A stretch of 61,011 nt of DNA from Paenibacillus sinensis (GCF_019904155.1 NZ_JAHCMB010000006.1:1-61011); one strand, 5' to 3'; counted from the stretch's first letter, positions 20,583 to 28,510 are shown. Translations and numbers: made by a program. Notes: generated by a model from the letters alone, not told the origin.

Positions 20583-21344
20583 GTGTCCAAAATCATTGCC
20601 ATAGCAAATCAAAAAGGTGGGGTCGGCAAAACGACAACCTCTGTGAACCTGGGGGCCGGCTTGGCCACTTTAGGCAAAAAAGTGCTGCTCGTAGATATTG
20701 ATCCTCAAGGCAATACGACGAGTGGTGTGGGGATCAATAAGGCTGATGTTGAGAACTGCATATATAACATCCTGATTGATGACATCGTCCCCCAAGAAGC
20801 TGTGGTTGAAACGAAAATTGAAGGCCTGAACATTATTCCGGCCACCATTCAACTGGCAGGTGCGGAAATCGAGTTAGTATCGACGATATCGCGAGAATTG
20901 CGTCTTAAGAAAGCGCTGAGCACACTGAAGCAGCAATATGACTATGTTTTAATTGACTGCCCACCTTCATTAGGCATTTTAACGATCAACTCCTTAACCG
21001 CAGCCGATTCGGTCATCATTCCAATTCAGTGCGAATATTACGCTTTGGAAGGATTAAGCCAATTACTTAATACGATTCGCCTGGTTCAGAAGAATTTGAA
21101 TCCTCATCTTAGTATTGAGGGCGTGCTCTTAACGATGCTCGATGCTCGGACTAATCTGGGAATTCAAGTTATCGAAGAGGTGAAGAAGTACTTCCAGGAA
21201 AAGGTGTACCGCACCATTATTCCGCGTAATATTCGTTTGAGCGAAGCGCCATCTCATGGACAGTCCATCATCACTTATGACCCTCGTTCCAAGGGTGCTG
21301 AAGTTTATACTGAACTGGCAAAGGAAGTGGTATCTTATGAGTAA
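20583..21344 (+). CDS. parA: Chromosome partitioning ATPase ParA (Soj)
   Basis: 253 residues, equal to B. subtilis Soj. Deviant Walker A KGGVGKTTT (residues about 11-19), Walker A' LLVDIDPQGN (about 36-45), Walker B YVLIDCPPSLG (about 113). It dimerises with ATP on DNA, is released by Spo0J, and regulates DnaA. The start is GTG 20583 six bases after GAGGTG, giving the family start MSKIIAIANQKGG; the GTG at 20574 is itself within the ribosome-binding sequence. Its last eight bases overlap parB, so both are made from one transcript. Confidence 0.96.
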   Translation: MSKIIAIANQKGGVGKTTTSVNLGAGLATLGKKVLLVDIDPQGNTTSGVGINKADVENCIYNILIDDIVPQEAVVETKIEGLNIIPATIQLAGAEIELVSTISRELRLKKALSTLKQQYDYVLIDCPPSLGILTINSLTAADSVIIPIQCEYYALEGLSQLLNTIRLVQKNLNPHLSIEGVLLTMLDARTNLGIQVIEEVKKYFQEKVYRTIIPRNIRLSEAPSHGQSIITYDPRSKGAEVYTELAKEVVSYE

Positions 21345-22179
21345 GCGTTTGGGTAAAGGGCTGGATGCCTTAATCCCTTCCTTATCGATCAACGAGGATG
21401 ACAAGGTTGTCGAGATTCCGCTGGCACAGCTTCGTGCCAATCCTTACCAGCCCCGTAAAGAGTTCAAGGAAGAGAGCATTCAGGAGTTGGCAGAGTCGAT
21501 CCGGCAGCATGGCGTGATTCAGCCGATCATTGTTCGGAGTGTGCTGAAGGGCTATGAAATTATCGCCGGTGAACGCCGGTTCCGGGCATCGCAGTACTGC
21601 GGCAAGGCGACGATTCCGGCTGTTGTACGAAGTTTTACCGATCAGCAAGTGATGGAAATTGCCCTAATCGAGAATTTACAGCGGGAAAATCTGAACGCAA
21701 TGGAAGTAGCGGTTGCTTATCAAGGATTGATGGACCAATTCTCCTTAACGCAGGAAGAGCTGTCGCTTAAGGTTGGCAAATCCCGTCCTCACATCGCGAA
21801 CTTTCTTCGGTTGCTAACCTTGCCGGATGAGGTGAAGGAATATGTTTCACGTGGAACAATTTCGATGGGTCATGCAAGAGCAATTGTAGGTTTGAAAGAA
21901 CCGGCTTTGATTAAACAACTGGCTAATCAGTGTGTTGATCAGGACTGGAGTGTCAGAGAGCTTGAAGAGGCGGTTAAAAATTTAGATCGCAAACCTGCTT
22001 CTGGGCTGAAGGCGAAGACGGTGAAACGTGATCCATACATTGATAACGTTGAAGAAATATTGAGAGAACGATTCAAGACCACAGTGAAAATTAAACATGG
22101 TAAGGAAAAAGGGAAGATCGAATTGAATTATTATAGCACCCAAGATCTGGAGCGTCTGCTGGAATTGCTTAGCAAATAA
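21337..22179 (+). CDS. parB: Chromosome partitioning protein ParB (Spo0J)
   Basis: 280 residues. Family start MSKRLGKGLDALIP, CTP-binding motif [13 protein letters not shown] (about 71) and ENLQRENLNAMEVA (about 110), HTH LSLKVGKSRPHIANFLRLLTLP (about 140-162), and a C-terminal dimer domain. ParB binds parS, clamps and slides with CTP, and loads SMC. It overlaps parA by eight bases. A parS site lies inside its own coding sequence at 21843-21858, as in B. subtilis spo0J. The gene ends in a terminator (22191-22239). Confidence 0.96.
   Translation: MSKRLGKGLDALIPSLSINEDDKVVEIPLAQLRANPYQPRKEFKEESIQELAESIRQHGVIQPIIVRSVLKGYEIIAGERRFRASQYCGKATIPAVVRSFTDQQVMEIALIENLQRENLNAMEVAVAYQGLMDQFSLTQEELSLKVGKSRPHIANFLRLLTLPDEVKEYVSRGTISMGHARAIVGLKEPALIKQLANQCVDQDWSVRELEEAVKNLDRKPASGLKAKTVKRDPYIDNVEEILRERFKTTVKIKHGKEKGKIELNYYSTQDLERLLELLSK
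21843..21858. promoter_or_regulatory. parS site inside parB
   Basis: TGTTTCACGTGGAACA; its reverse complement TGTTCCACGTGAAACA is an exact TGTTNCACGTGAAACA match and equals the site in B. subtilis spo0J. Confidence 0.92.
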
Positions 22180-22190
22180 AAGATCACGAG

Positions 22191-22239
22191 AACATATCCG
22201 ATCTGTCCTTGACGGGATAAGGTATGGATATGTTTTTTT
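22191..22239 (+). terminator. parAB terminator
   Basis: AACATATCC (22191-22199) pairs with GGATATGTT (22226-22234) and is followed by T. It overlaps two in-frame ATG codons (22224, 22230) of the next gene, which helps to set that gene's true start downstream. Confidence 0.85.
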
Positions 22240-22256
22240 CGGAAGGAGATGCGAGG

Positions 22257-23408
22257 GTGGAGAGAGTCATCTATTTAGATCATGCGGCAACCTCATGGCC
22301 TAAGCCGCCGGAGGTAGTGCAGGCATTGCTGGATGCGCTGGACGCCGGTGCGAATGCAGGGAGAGGGAATCATTCCCTGGCGGTAGGCTCCGGGAGAGTG
22401 ATAGTGAGGGCGAGAATGGCGCTGGCAGAATTGTTTGGAGTGAAAAATGCACAGGATATCGCCTTCACGCACAACACCACAATGTCGCTAAATATGGCGA
22501 TCCACGGGCTGCTCCGTCCTGGCGACCATGTGATTTCAACGATGACTGAGCATAATTCGGTGCGCCGCCCGTTAGAGTATCTGCGTAAAACAAAAGGGAT
22601 CGACATAGACTATGTAAAGGTGAACTCGGAGGGCTGGCTTGATTTGCAGGAGCTGGAGTCCTTATTCCGATCTCGTACTCGAATGGTTATTTGCAGTCAC
22701 AGCTCCAACCTTTTGGGCAGCATTTTGCCAATTGGCGAGATTGGAGAAATGGCCCGAAGACATGAAGCAGTCTTTCTGGTCGATGCGGCTCAGAGTGCCG
22801 GAGCTGTCGGAATTGATGTACAAGCGATGAATATCGATATGCTGGCCTTTCCGGGGCATAAAGGATTGCTGGGACCGCAGGGGACGGGCGGGTTGTATAT
22901 TTCGCCCAATGTCGATCTGGAACCGCTGATGCAGGGAGGGACAGGGAGCCAATCGGAGAATAGCGAGCAGCCAAATGTAAGACCTGACAAGTATGAAGCG
23001 GGAACACAGAACGCGGTTGGTATCGCTGGGCTGCTTGCCGGTGTGCAAAAAGTGAAGTCGATCGGGACACAAGCGATTTACGAGCATGAATGGGGATTTG
23101 TCCAATACTTGATGGATGGCTTGAGTGGGATTCGGGGGATCACTATGCTTGGTCCTTCTGCCGGTAAAGAACGGACCGGCCTGCTCTCTTTTGTAATCGA
23201 AGGGGTGGAGACGGCGCAAATCGCTCATAGACTGGATCGTGAATATGGGATTGCCGTCAGATCGGGAATGCACTGCTCGCCTTTGGCTCATCAGTCTGCC
23301 GGTACGCTGGAGAGCGGTGCCGTCAGGGTAAGTGTGGGAGTGAGCACTACAATGGATGAGGTTGTGACAATGGTGAATGCGATGAAGGAAATGTTCGGTC
23401 GCCGGTAA
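22257..23408 (+). CDS. Class-V aminotransferase, cysteine desulfurase-like
   Basis: 383 residues. It begins VERVIYLDHAATSWPKPPEVVQAL, has the PLP-lysine site FPGHKGLLGPQGTGGLY (Lys about residue 205) and the active-cysteine loop RSGMHCSPLAHQ (Cys about 345), as in the SufS/Csd group that removes sulfur from cysteine or selenium from selenocysteine. The start is GTG 22257 with AAGGAG upstream, because the ATGs at 22224 and 22230 lie inside the parAB terminator hairpin. A DUF3343 gene, a family named as putative Se/S carrier, is 1.3 kb downstream. The substrate is not shown by the sequence. Confidence 0.85.
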   Translation: MERVIYLDHAATSWPKPPEVVQALLDALDAGANAGRGNHSLAVGSGRVIVRARMALAELFGVKNAQDIAFTHNTTMSLNMAIHGLLRPGDHVISTMTEHNSVRRPLEYLRKTKGIDIDYVKVNSEGWLDLQELESLFRSRTRMVICSHSSNLLGSILPIGEIGEMARRHEAVFLVDAAQSAGAVGIDVQAMNIDMLAFPGHKGLLGPQGTGGLYISPNVDLEPLMQGGTGSQSENSEQPNVRPDKYEAGTQNAVGIAGLLAGVQKVKSIGTQAIYEHEWGFVQYLMDGLSGIRGITMLGPSAGKERTGLLSFVIEGVETAQIAHRLDREYGIAVRSGMHCSPLAHQSAGTLESGAVRVSVGVSTTMDEVVTMVNAMKEMFGRR

Positions 23409-23531
23409 AAGAAAAAGGGCGAAAAAGATAAATAGAATGAATACAGATCCATAGGGTCGATTGACGCAAGAAACGGTAATATGGAGATAACAGCTGCTGC
23501 GCAATGCTAAACAAAAAGGAAGGTTACCTCG

Positions 23532-24032
23532 ATGTCAGAAATGAATCAATTCATAAGTGATCAAATCCAATTGGTAATTCCGGGAATAGTCTTGATTCTG
23601 CTTATCTTGTTTATTCTTGTTCTTGTTCAGGGAGGCAGAATTCGAACGATGCGCCGGAAGTATGAGGCCATGATGTCGGGGACCGGGATAGATGATCTGG
23701 AAACTCTGCTGATCGATTTGAAGAATCAGAACGATATGCTGGAGGAAGCGCATGGACGCCAAGAAGACGCGCTCAGGGATTTGCAGGAGAAGCTGAAAGG
23801 AATGAAGGGCAAGGTCGCTCTCAAACGCTACAACGCATTTGGCGAGCGGGGAAATGATCTCAGCTTCTCGTTAGCCATCCTGGATGACCGGCGCAGCGGA
23901 ATCGTCATTACAAGTCTTCACAGCCGCGACAATTCATACATTTACGCTAAACCTCTGGAGCAGGGGGAATCGTCCCATCCGTTGTCTCCAGAAGAAAAGG
24001 AAGTTATTGCTCTTGCGCTGCAGCAGATTTAG
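23532..24032 (+). CDS. DUF4446 family membrane-anchored protein
   Basis: 166 residues. One N-terminal membrane helix (IPGIVLILLILFILVLVQ, about 16-33), a coiled-coil stretch (about 50-95), and the conserved DUF4446 core with KRYNAFGERGNDLSFSLAILD (about 98-118) and GIVITSLHSRDNSYIYAKP. Function unknown; the family recurs next to parAB in Paenibacillus and clostridia. ATG 23532 has GGAAGG upstream. Its 3' end overlaps the convergent yyaC gene by 29 bp. Confidence 0.8.
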   Translation: MSEMNQFISDQIQLVIPGIVLILLILFILVLVQGGRIRTMRRKYEAMMSGTGIDDLETLLIDLKNQNDMLEEAHGRQEDALRDLQEKLKGMKGKVALKRYNAFGERGNDLSFSLAILDDRRSGIVITSLHSRDNSYIYAKPLEQGESSHPLSPEEKEVIALALQQI

Positions 24033-24612
24033 AGTGAGTATGCCACTGCTTCAATGCAGAGAATAAACTGGATGCAATGATCTCCGACAGCCTCATAACA
24101 AGGCTGAGACGGGTGTTCTGAAGGACAAAATACTCCATAAAGCCGCCGACGTTAACGATGCCCGTCATATGGATATCGCCGACCGGCGGCAATTGTTTAT
24201 TAACACCCGCGCCGGGGCGGAGCGGGCCTTCCACGATCTGAATAGATCCGACGCTGGAGGATTGTCCCAGACAAGCGTCTATGCCGATTACATAAGGATG
24301 AGAATAGGTGGATTCAATAAGGGTTAGGGTGGACTCCAGATTGACGGCATGAACCGGCTGATCCAATGTGCCGTATAAAGCAAATAAAGGGCTGTGGAAC
24401 CGTGACAATGCTGTGCCTACCAGCGGTCCAAGCGCATCGCCAGTGGAACGGTCAGTGCCTATACAGACGATGACAACGGGCGAACCAGGCCGAACCCGTG
24501 AGAGATGGAATAGCAGCCGATGGATGAGAGCCGAATAGATTTCAGGGTCGGTATGTGATATTTTTAAACAAGACATTTCGTGCAGGGGCGCAGGGTTGGC
24601 GGAGCGAATCAT
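24004..24612 (-). CDS. yyaC: Spore protease YyaC
   Basis: 202 residues. The fold and motifs (VVIVCIGTDRSTGDALGPLVG about 48-68; IGIDACLG about 108; GPLRPGAGVNKQLPPVGD about 128-145) are those of YyaC, a relative of the hydrogenase-maturation/Gpr-type peptidases made in sporulating cells. Its role is not well defined. It is the only minus-strand gene in this stretch and overlaps the DUF4446 gene end to end. The putative start ATG 24612 follows a GGAAAGGAAGA-type sequence. Confidence 0.85.
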   Translation of the reverse strand: MIRSANPAPLHEMSCLKISHTDPEIYSALIHRLLFHLSRVRPGSPVVIVCIGTDRSTGDALGPLVGTALSRFHSPLFALYGTLDQPVHAVNLESTLTLIESTYSHPYVIGIDACLGQSSSVGSIQIVEGPLRPGAGVNKQLPPVGDIHMTGIVNVGGFMEYFVLQNTRLSLVMRLSEIIASSLFSALKQWHTHSKSAAAQEQ

Positions 24613-24726
24613 ACCATCTTCCTTTCCGGGTGATTGTCTTTGATGATAGCTAGTATATGGATGGAAGAACGGTTTTATACTTCAGTAGGAAGAGTTGAGC
24701 CCTGATGCCTAGGAGGAGCGTGACTT

Positions 24727-24984
24727 ATGAACGAGGAAATGCTGATCGCTTTTGATTCCACTCAGCAGGCACTGCGGGCGGAAATGCTGCTGGAGTATGC
24801 GGAAATTGAAATCGATATTTGTCCGACGCCAAAGGAGATTACAGCCGGCTGCGCCATGTCCATTCAATTCTTCAGCAATGCGCTGGCGGAAGTGGAGAAG
24901 CTAATAGAGGAGCAAAACATCGAAATACGGGGCATCTATGCCAAAAATGAAAAAGAGGGTGGCTATACCCTGATTGAGGGATAA
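24727..24984 (+). CDS. DUF3343 domain protein (putative Se/S carrier)
   Basis: 85 residues. MLIAFDSTQQALRAEMLLEYA and the single conserved cysteine in TAGCAMSIQF (Cys about 41) mark the DUF3343 family, annotated as putative Se/S carrier-like. AGGAGGAG precedes ATG 24727. It is followed 12 bp later by mscS and is likely in the same transcript. With the cysteine desulfurase-like enzyme upstream it could form a sulfur or selenium delivery pair (inference). Confidence 0.85.
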   Translation: MNEEMLIAFDSTQQALRAEMLLEYAEIEIDICPTPKEITAGCAMSIQFFSNALAEVEKLIEEQNIEIRGIYAKNEKEGGYTLIEG

Positions 24985-24996
24985 GGAGGAGTAGGA

Positions 24997-26079
24997 ATGA
25001 GGCTGGGTCTGAACATGTTGCTGGAATCAGAGACTCAGGAAACCGTCGATAAGGCGGTCAACCAGGCGACACAGTTCAAGGACAAAATATGGGATTGGTT
25101 CACGAATGTAGACATGTGGACGAATGTGCTGTTCTCGGGCCTGCGCATTCTTTTTATTTTTATCGTAACCCGGATTATCATTAAGGTCGTCTATGGCGTG
25201 ATTGATAAGTCAATCGAACGAAAGACGGACAGCCGGTTTCTGGGGAACACAAGACGGTTCTCGACGGTTGGAGAACTGTTGAAGAATACTGTTACGGTCA
25301 TTTGTAATTTCATTATGATCCTGCTTGTATTATCCGAATTTCATTTTGAACTGGGTCCGCTTCTGGCGAGTGCGAGTGTGTTGGGGCTGGCAATCGGGTT
25401 CGGTGCTCAGAGTTTGGTCAAGGATGTAGTTACGGGTTTCTTCATTATTCTTGAGGATCAGTTCGCAGTAGGGGACGTGATCTCCACCGGAGGCATAAAG
25501 GGGACCGTCGAAATGATCGGGCTACGGACGACGAAGCTGCTGGGCGGCAACGGGGAAATGTATATTATACCGAACGGCACCATTGCCAATGTGACGAATT
25601 ATTCGATGTCGAATGCGATGGCGGTTGTTGATGTTCCGGTCAAAATCGAACGCAGCCTCGAAGAGACGCTCAGACTAATCGCCCAGGCGATGGAGGGGAT
25701 CGAGGAGCGCAACGAGAATGTGGTGGCCGTGCCGAACATCCTCGGCATTCAATCCATGACCACTGCCGAATATGTGGTAAGGGTGACTGCCAACACGCTT
25801 CCTAATCGGAGAGAAGCCGCTGAGCGCCAGATTCAGAACGATATCAAGAAGGCGCTTGAACTGCAGCAGCTGAAGGAAGCTGAGAAGGCGGAACAGGAGA
25901 AGGCTGAAGCAGAGGCGAAGGCCAGGGCAGAAGATAAGCGGAAGGCGGATAGCCGCGAAGAGAGGGAGCACGGGCTGGGGAGCAAGGATACAGAGGCAAG
26001 AAGAGAAGCGCAAAGAGGGGTATTGGAGCAGTCAGCCGGAGAAGAACAGACAGAAGGGAGAAAGCCGGATGGAACGTAA
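24997..26079 (+). CDS. MscS-family mechanosensitive channel
   Basis: 360 residues. Three membrane segments (about 45-65, 95-120, 122-150), the last with the Gly/Ala pore helix GLAIGFGAQSLVKDVVTGFFIILEDQFAVGD, then the MscS beta domain. It ends in a ~75-residue highly charged tail rich in E, A, K and R (about 285-360), probably helical and cytoplasmic, longer than in E. coli MscS. Such channels release solutes on hypo-osmotic shock. Its stop overlaps the DUF951 start by 11 bases. Confidence 0.9.
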   Translation: MRLGLNMLLESETQETVDKAVNQATQFKDKIWDWFTNVDMWTNVLFSGLRILFIFIVTRIIIKVVYGVIDKSIERKTDSRFLGNTRRFSTVGELLKNTVTVICNFIMILLVLSEFHFELGPLLASASVLGLAIGFGAQSLVKDVVTGFFIILEDQFAVGDVISTGGIKGTVEMIGLRTTKLLGGNGEMYIIPNGTIANVTNYSMSNAMAVVDVPVKIERSLEETLRLIAQAMEGIEERNENVVAVPNILGIQSMTTAEYVVRVTANTLPNRREAAERQIQNDIKKALELQQLKEAEKAEQEKAEAEAKARAEDKRKADSREEREHGLGSKDTEARREAQRGVLEQSAGEEQTEGRKPDGT

Positions 26080-26290
26080 AAGCTTTCAGCTGGGCGATAT
26101 CGTTCAGATGAAGAAACCCCATCCCTGTGGAACGAATGAGATGGAAGTCATTCGGATGGGGATGGATATCCGCATCAAGTGTACGGGCTGTCAGCACAGC
26201 GTGCTGATTCCGAGAGCGAAATTCGAGAAAAACTTAAAAAAAGTATTGCGATCAGCCGAGAATAAAGAAAATGAGCTTGGATCAAATTAA
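26069..26290 (+). CDS. DUF951 family protein (YyzM-like)
   Basis: 73 residues. FQLGDIVQMKKPHPCGTNEMEVIRMGMDIRIKCTGCQHSVLIPRAKFEKNLKKVL is the DUF951 core with conserved His-Pro-Cys and CxxC cysteines, probably a small metal-binding RNA/DNA-contact protein; function unknown. ATG 26069 has AAGGGAG upstream and overlaps mscS, so the two are coupled. It is followed by a promoter and tRNA-Ser. Confidence 0.88.
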   Translation: MERKSFQLGDIVQMKKPHPCGTNEMEVIRMGMDIRIKCTGCQHSVLIPRAKFEKNLKKVLRSAENKENELGSN

Positions 26291-26293
26291 GGC

Positions 26294-26322
26294 TTGTCAT
26301 TTCGCTGGAGTCGTGATACAAT
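26294..26322 (+). promoter_or_regulatory. tRNA-Ser promoter
   Basis: TTGTCA (26294-26299) and TACAAT (26317-26322) at exactly 17 bp; the tRNA starts about 13 bases after the -10. Confidence 0.75.
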
Positions 26323-26334
26323 AAATCTTGCTGC

Positions 26335-26425
26335 GGAGAGGTACCCAAGAGGCCCAAGGGGGCTGACTCGAAATCAGCTAGGCGTGTCAAAGCGTGCGTG
26401 GGTTCGAATCCCACCCTCTCCGCCA
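26335..26425 (+). tRNA. tRNA-Ser (anticodon CGA)
   Basis: A 91-nt type II tRNA. The acceptor stem GGAGAGG / CCTCTCC encloses a complete cloverleaf, the anticodon stem GCTGA / TCAGC encloses loop CTCGAAA (anticodon CGA, reads UCG), a long variable arm follows, the T arm is GTGGG TTCGAAT CCCAC, and the CCA end is encoded (26423-26425). The tRNA stands between DUF951 and a terminator. Confidence 0.96.
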
Positions 26426-26442
26426 CCTAGCGCTAATAAATA

Positions 26443-26472
26443 ACCTTCGTCTTTGAAGACGAAGGTTTTTTT
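26443..26472 (+). terminator. tRNA-Ser terminator
   Basis: ACCTTCGTCT pairs with AGACGAAGGT (26443-26466), then seven T. A second perfect 9-bp hairpin GAGAGGCCC-TTTC-GGGCCTCTC follows at 26503-26524 without a T run. Confidence 0.9.
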
Positions 26473-26603
26473 GTGCTTTGGGCAAATAAATTGACACATA
26501 AAGAGAGGCCCTTTCGGGCCTCTCCGTCAGCAGCGCTTGAATGATTTTTGGATCTCTCTGTACAAAACGCTAAAGCGAGTCAGGAACACTCCGGATTGGC
26601 TTT

Positions 26604-26699
26604 TTAGAACCGCTCCTTCAACGTATTACCTTTATCTACTGTAGTGACTGCAGCAGTATCCTCGTGATTGTGTCGGCTTACGATGTCCAACGGAACCAC
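26604..26699 (-). CDS. Possible 31-residue peptide of unknown function
   Basis: A short minus-strand frame starts at GTG 26699 with GAGAGAGAGG right upstream and reads VVPLDIVSRHNHEDTAAV... to the stop at 26604. It is downstream of the yjzC-like gene. I do not recognise it; the only support is the ribosome-binding site and a balanced amino-acid composition. The flanking DNA 26525-26770 holds nothing else I can identify. Confidence 0.25.
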   Translation of the reverse strand: MVPLDIVSRHNHEDTAAVTTVDKGNTLKERF

Positions 26700-26771
26700 A
26701 CCTCTCTCTCGCGCTGCCTAAGTATAGAATGGACAAGAACGAGGAGTTTTATACATCGCCGCTTAATAAAA

Positions 26772-26969
26772 TTAGTGGACCCGGGCTTTCTCGACTTTCT
26801 TCCATTTGCGGTTCTTGTTGGCTGTCTCCGGAAACGGATCGCCTTTCTTCATCTGGATCTGTCTGGGATTCTGGATTTGGGTATGGAAGCTGCGGGCTTC
26901 CCCGACTTCCACATAAAGTCCGGGGTTAGGGGCTCTATCGCCCTTTTCGAATTCGGTCTGCTCACCCAT
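26772..26969 (-). CDS. YjzC family small protein
   Basis: 65 residues: MGEQTEFEKGDRAPNPGLYVEVGE near the start, then a segment with KKGDPFPETANKNRKWKKV that matches the YjzC family (FKPGDKAPNNGxYVEIGE ... KGDxFPETSNKDRKW). Function unknown; B. subtilis YjzC is a small conserved protein. AGGAGGAAG precedes ATG 26969. It is transcribed opposite to its neighbours, between tRNA-Ser and rpsF. Confidence 0.8.
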   Translation of the reverse strand: MGEQTEFEKGDRAPNPGLYVEVGEARSFHTQIQNPRQIQMKKGDPFPETANKNRKWKKVEKARVH

Positions 26970-27076
26970 AGTTCTTCCTCCTGTCTGAATTGTAGTGGAA
27001 CTGCCGCTTTAGTGTGTGCGACCCGATGGAGGTTCATGTGCTTAAGCCAGGCCCCATATTCAGACAGAAAGCAGGC

Positions 27077-27105
27077 TTGCATCGCTGCTCCGGATTTGGT
27101 ATATT
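27077..27105 (+). promoter_or_regulatory. rpsF operon promoter
   Basis: TTGCAT (27077-27082) and TATATT (27100-27105) at 17 bp, about 75 bp before rpsF. Confidence 0.7.
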
Positions 27106-27134
27106 ATTATAGTTCGAGTTTGTGCTCGATCCTT

Positions 27135-27155
27135 GCTCCTGACCCGATCAGGGGC
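27135..27155 (+). promoter_or_regulatory. Leader hairpin of the rpsF operon, candidate S6:S18 site
   Basis: GCTCCTGA and TCAGGGGC form an 8-bp stem (one G-T pair) closed by the loop CCCGA, between the promoter and rpsF. Leaders of rpsF operons carry an RNA motif bound by the S6:S18 complex, in which a CCG trinucleotide is exposed; here CCG is in the loop. Assignment is tentative because the published motif also has flanking helices that I cannot match. Confidence 0.35.
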
Positions 27156-27180
27156 CTTAGACCATAAGGAGGTGAAAGTT

Positions 27181-27468
27181 ATGCGCAAATACGAAGTGAT
27201 GTACATTATTCGTCCTGACATTGAACAAGAAGCCGTTCAAGCAGCAGTCGAAAAATTCCAAGGCATCATCTCCAACGGCGGGGAAATTACGAAGCACGAT
27301 GTGCAGGGTAAGAAACGTCTTGCGTATGAGATCAAGAAATTCCGTGATGGCGTTTATGTTCTGGTTAACTTTGCTGCAGAGCCTGCAGTTGTTGCCGAGC
27401 TGGAACGTATCATGAAGATTTCCGACGAAGTCATTCGTTATCTCATCACGAATGATGTTGTTGCCTAA
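27181..27468 (+). CDS. rpsF: 30S ribosomal protein S6
   Basis: 95 residues. MRKYEVMYIIRPDIEQEAVQ at the start and the S6 core GKKRLAYEIKKFRDGVYVLVNF. S6 binds S18 in the platform of the 30S subunit. ATG 27181 is eight bases after AAGGAGGTG; an upstream in-frame start at 27133 falls in the leader hairpin. First gene of rpsF-ssb-rpsR. Confidence 0.98.
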   Translation: MRKYEVMYIIRPDIEQEAVQAAVEKFQGIISNGGEITKHDVQGKKRLAYEIKKFRDGVYVLVNFAAEPAVVAELERIMKISDEVIRYLITNDVVA

Positions 27469-27520
27469 GACATCCAGGTTCGCTTTGTAAGAACATCGCT
27501 CCAAAGGAGGGAAACCCATT

Positions 27521-28015
27521 ATGTTGAACCGTGTCATCCTGATCGGCCGACTGACCCGCGATCCTGAGCTGCGTTATACGCCTCAAGGCGTTGCCGTAAC
27601 CCAGTTTACGCTTGCCGTAGACCGACCTTTTACCAGCCAAGGCGGCGAACGTGAAGCGGATTTCATTCCGGTCGTTACTTGGAGACAGCTGGCAGAGACC
27701 TGTGCCAATTATTTGCGCAAGGGCCGGCTGACGGCGGTAGAGGGACGCATACAAGTCCGGAATTACGAGAATAACGAAGGCAAGCGTGTATACGTAACCG
27801 AAGTTATTGCAGATAATGTCCGGTTCCTGGAATCCACCCAGAACCGTGAAGGCGGCAACGCATCCGGCGGTGGCTCCATGCCTGAACCTCCATCGTACGG
27901 CGGTGGACGCGGAAACGGTAACGGAAACAGCGGTTTCTCGCGCAACAATAATCAGGATCCCTTTTCGGGCGACGGTAAGCCGATTGATATATCGGACGAT
28001 GATTTGCCATTTTAA
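27521..28015 (+). CDS. ssb: Single-stranded DNA-binding protein SSB
   Basis: 164 residues. OB fold (1-105): [41 protein letters not shown]; a Gly/Asn-rich linker (about 108-150); and the acidic tail SDDDLPF that recruits replication and repair proteins. In the middle of the rpsF-ssb-rpsR operon, 52 bp after rpsF and 21 bp before rpsR, as in B. subtilis ssbA. AAAGGAGGG precedes ATG 27521. Confidence 0.97.
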   Translation: MLNRVILIGRLTRDPELRYTPQGVAVTQFTLAVDRPFTSQGGEREADFIPVVTWRQLAETCANYLRKGRLTAVEGRIQVRNYENNEGKRVYVTEVIADNVRFLESTQNREGGNASGGGSMPEPPSYGGGRGNGNGNSGFSRNNNQDPFSGDGKPIDISDDDLPF

Positions 28016-28036
28016 TACGGAAGGACTGAACAGACA

Positions 28037-28309
28037 ATGGCTTTTAAACAAAGAGAAGGCGGAGACAACGACAAGAGACCGGCTCGCCGCGGCGGCCGCA
28101 ACAAGCGTCGTAAAGTATGCTTCTTCACTGTGAACAAGATTACTCACATTGATTATAAAGATACGGAACTGCTGAAGAAATTCATCAGCGAGCGTGGCAA
28201 GATTCTGCCTCGGCGTGTAACTGGTACAAGCGCTAAGTACCAACGCGCTCTGACAATCGCAATCAAGCGTGCCCGTCAGATCGCCCTGCTGCCTTACACT
28301 ACGGAGTAA
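28037..28309 (+). CDS. rpsR: 30S ribosomal protein S18
   Basis: 90 residues. Basic N-terminus with [14 protein letters not shown], core [22 protein letters not shown] and end [12 protein letters not shown], all S18 hallmarks. It contacts S6 and 16S rRNA. Last gene of the operon, closed by a terminator 13 bp later. Confidence 0.97.
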   Translation: MAFKQREGGDNDKRPARRGGRNKRRKVCFFTVNKITHIDYKDTELLKKFISERGKILPRRVTGTSAKYQRALTIAIKRARQIALLPYTTE

Positions 28310-28321
28310 GCTGGCATAAGG

Positions 28322-28364
28322 AACGGCCGTCTATCCTCTTGATGAGGACAGGCGGCCGTTTTTT
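28322..28364 (+). terminator. rpsF-ssb-rpsR terminator
   Basis: AACGGCCG (28322-28329) pairs with CGGCCGTT (28353-28360), with an inner TCCTC/GAGGA helix, followed by T. Confidence 0.88.
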
Positions 28365-28426
28365 GTGATGCTGCTGGCGATGAGTGGGTGGCCGAGCGAT
28401 AAGCAGAGGCTGCTGGAAGATGTGGA

Positions 28427-28455
28427 TTGACCATACCTGCAAAATGGTGTAAATT
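28427..28455 (+). promoter_or_regulatory. Promoter of the mutS2-like leader RNA
   Basis: TTGACC (28427-28432) and TAAATT (28450-28455) at exactly 17 bp. Transcription would start near 28462, giving a ~225-nt RNA up to terminator T1, or a ~345-nt leader to the gene. Confidence 0.7.
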
Positions 28456-28486
28456 ATAAGCAACCTATAGTGAAGGGGAAATTTTG

Positions 28487-28510
28487 ATGTCGGTGAGCGT
28501 TCTTAACTAA
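28487..28510 (+). CDS. Leader peptide (7 codons) of the mutS2-like gene
   Basis: ATG 28487 is eight bases after GAAGGGG and encodes MSVSVLN, stop TAA at 28508-28510. Its last four codons and stop (28499-28510) form the 5' strand of a perfect 12-bp stem with 28595-28606. Short ORFs in this position act as sensors of ribosome stalling in attenuators of antibiotic-resistance genes. Its role here is inferred from the geometry; it is too short for sequence similarity to help. Confidence 0.6.
   Translation: MSVSVLN

Noticed and set aside
26503..26524. Perfect hairpin GAGAGGCCC-TTTC-GGGCCTCTC as terminator
   Set aside because: No T run on either side, and the tRNA-Ser already has a full terminator 35 bp upstream; left as a hairpin of unknown role.
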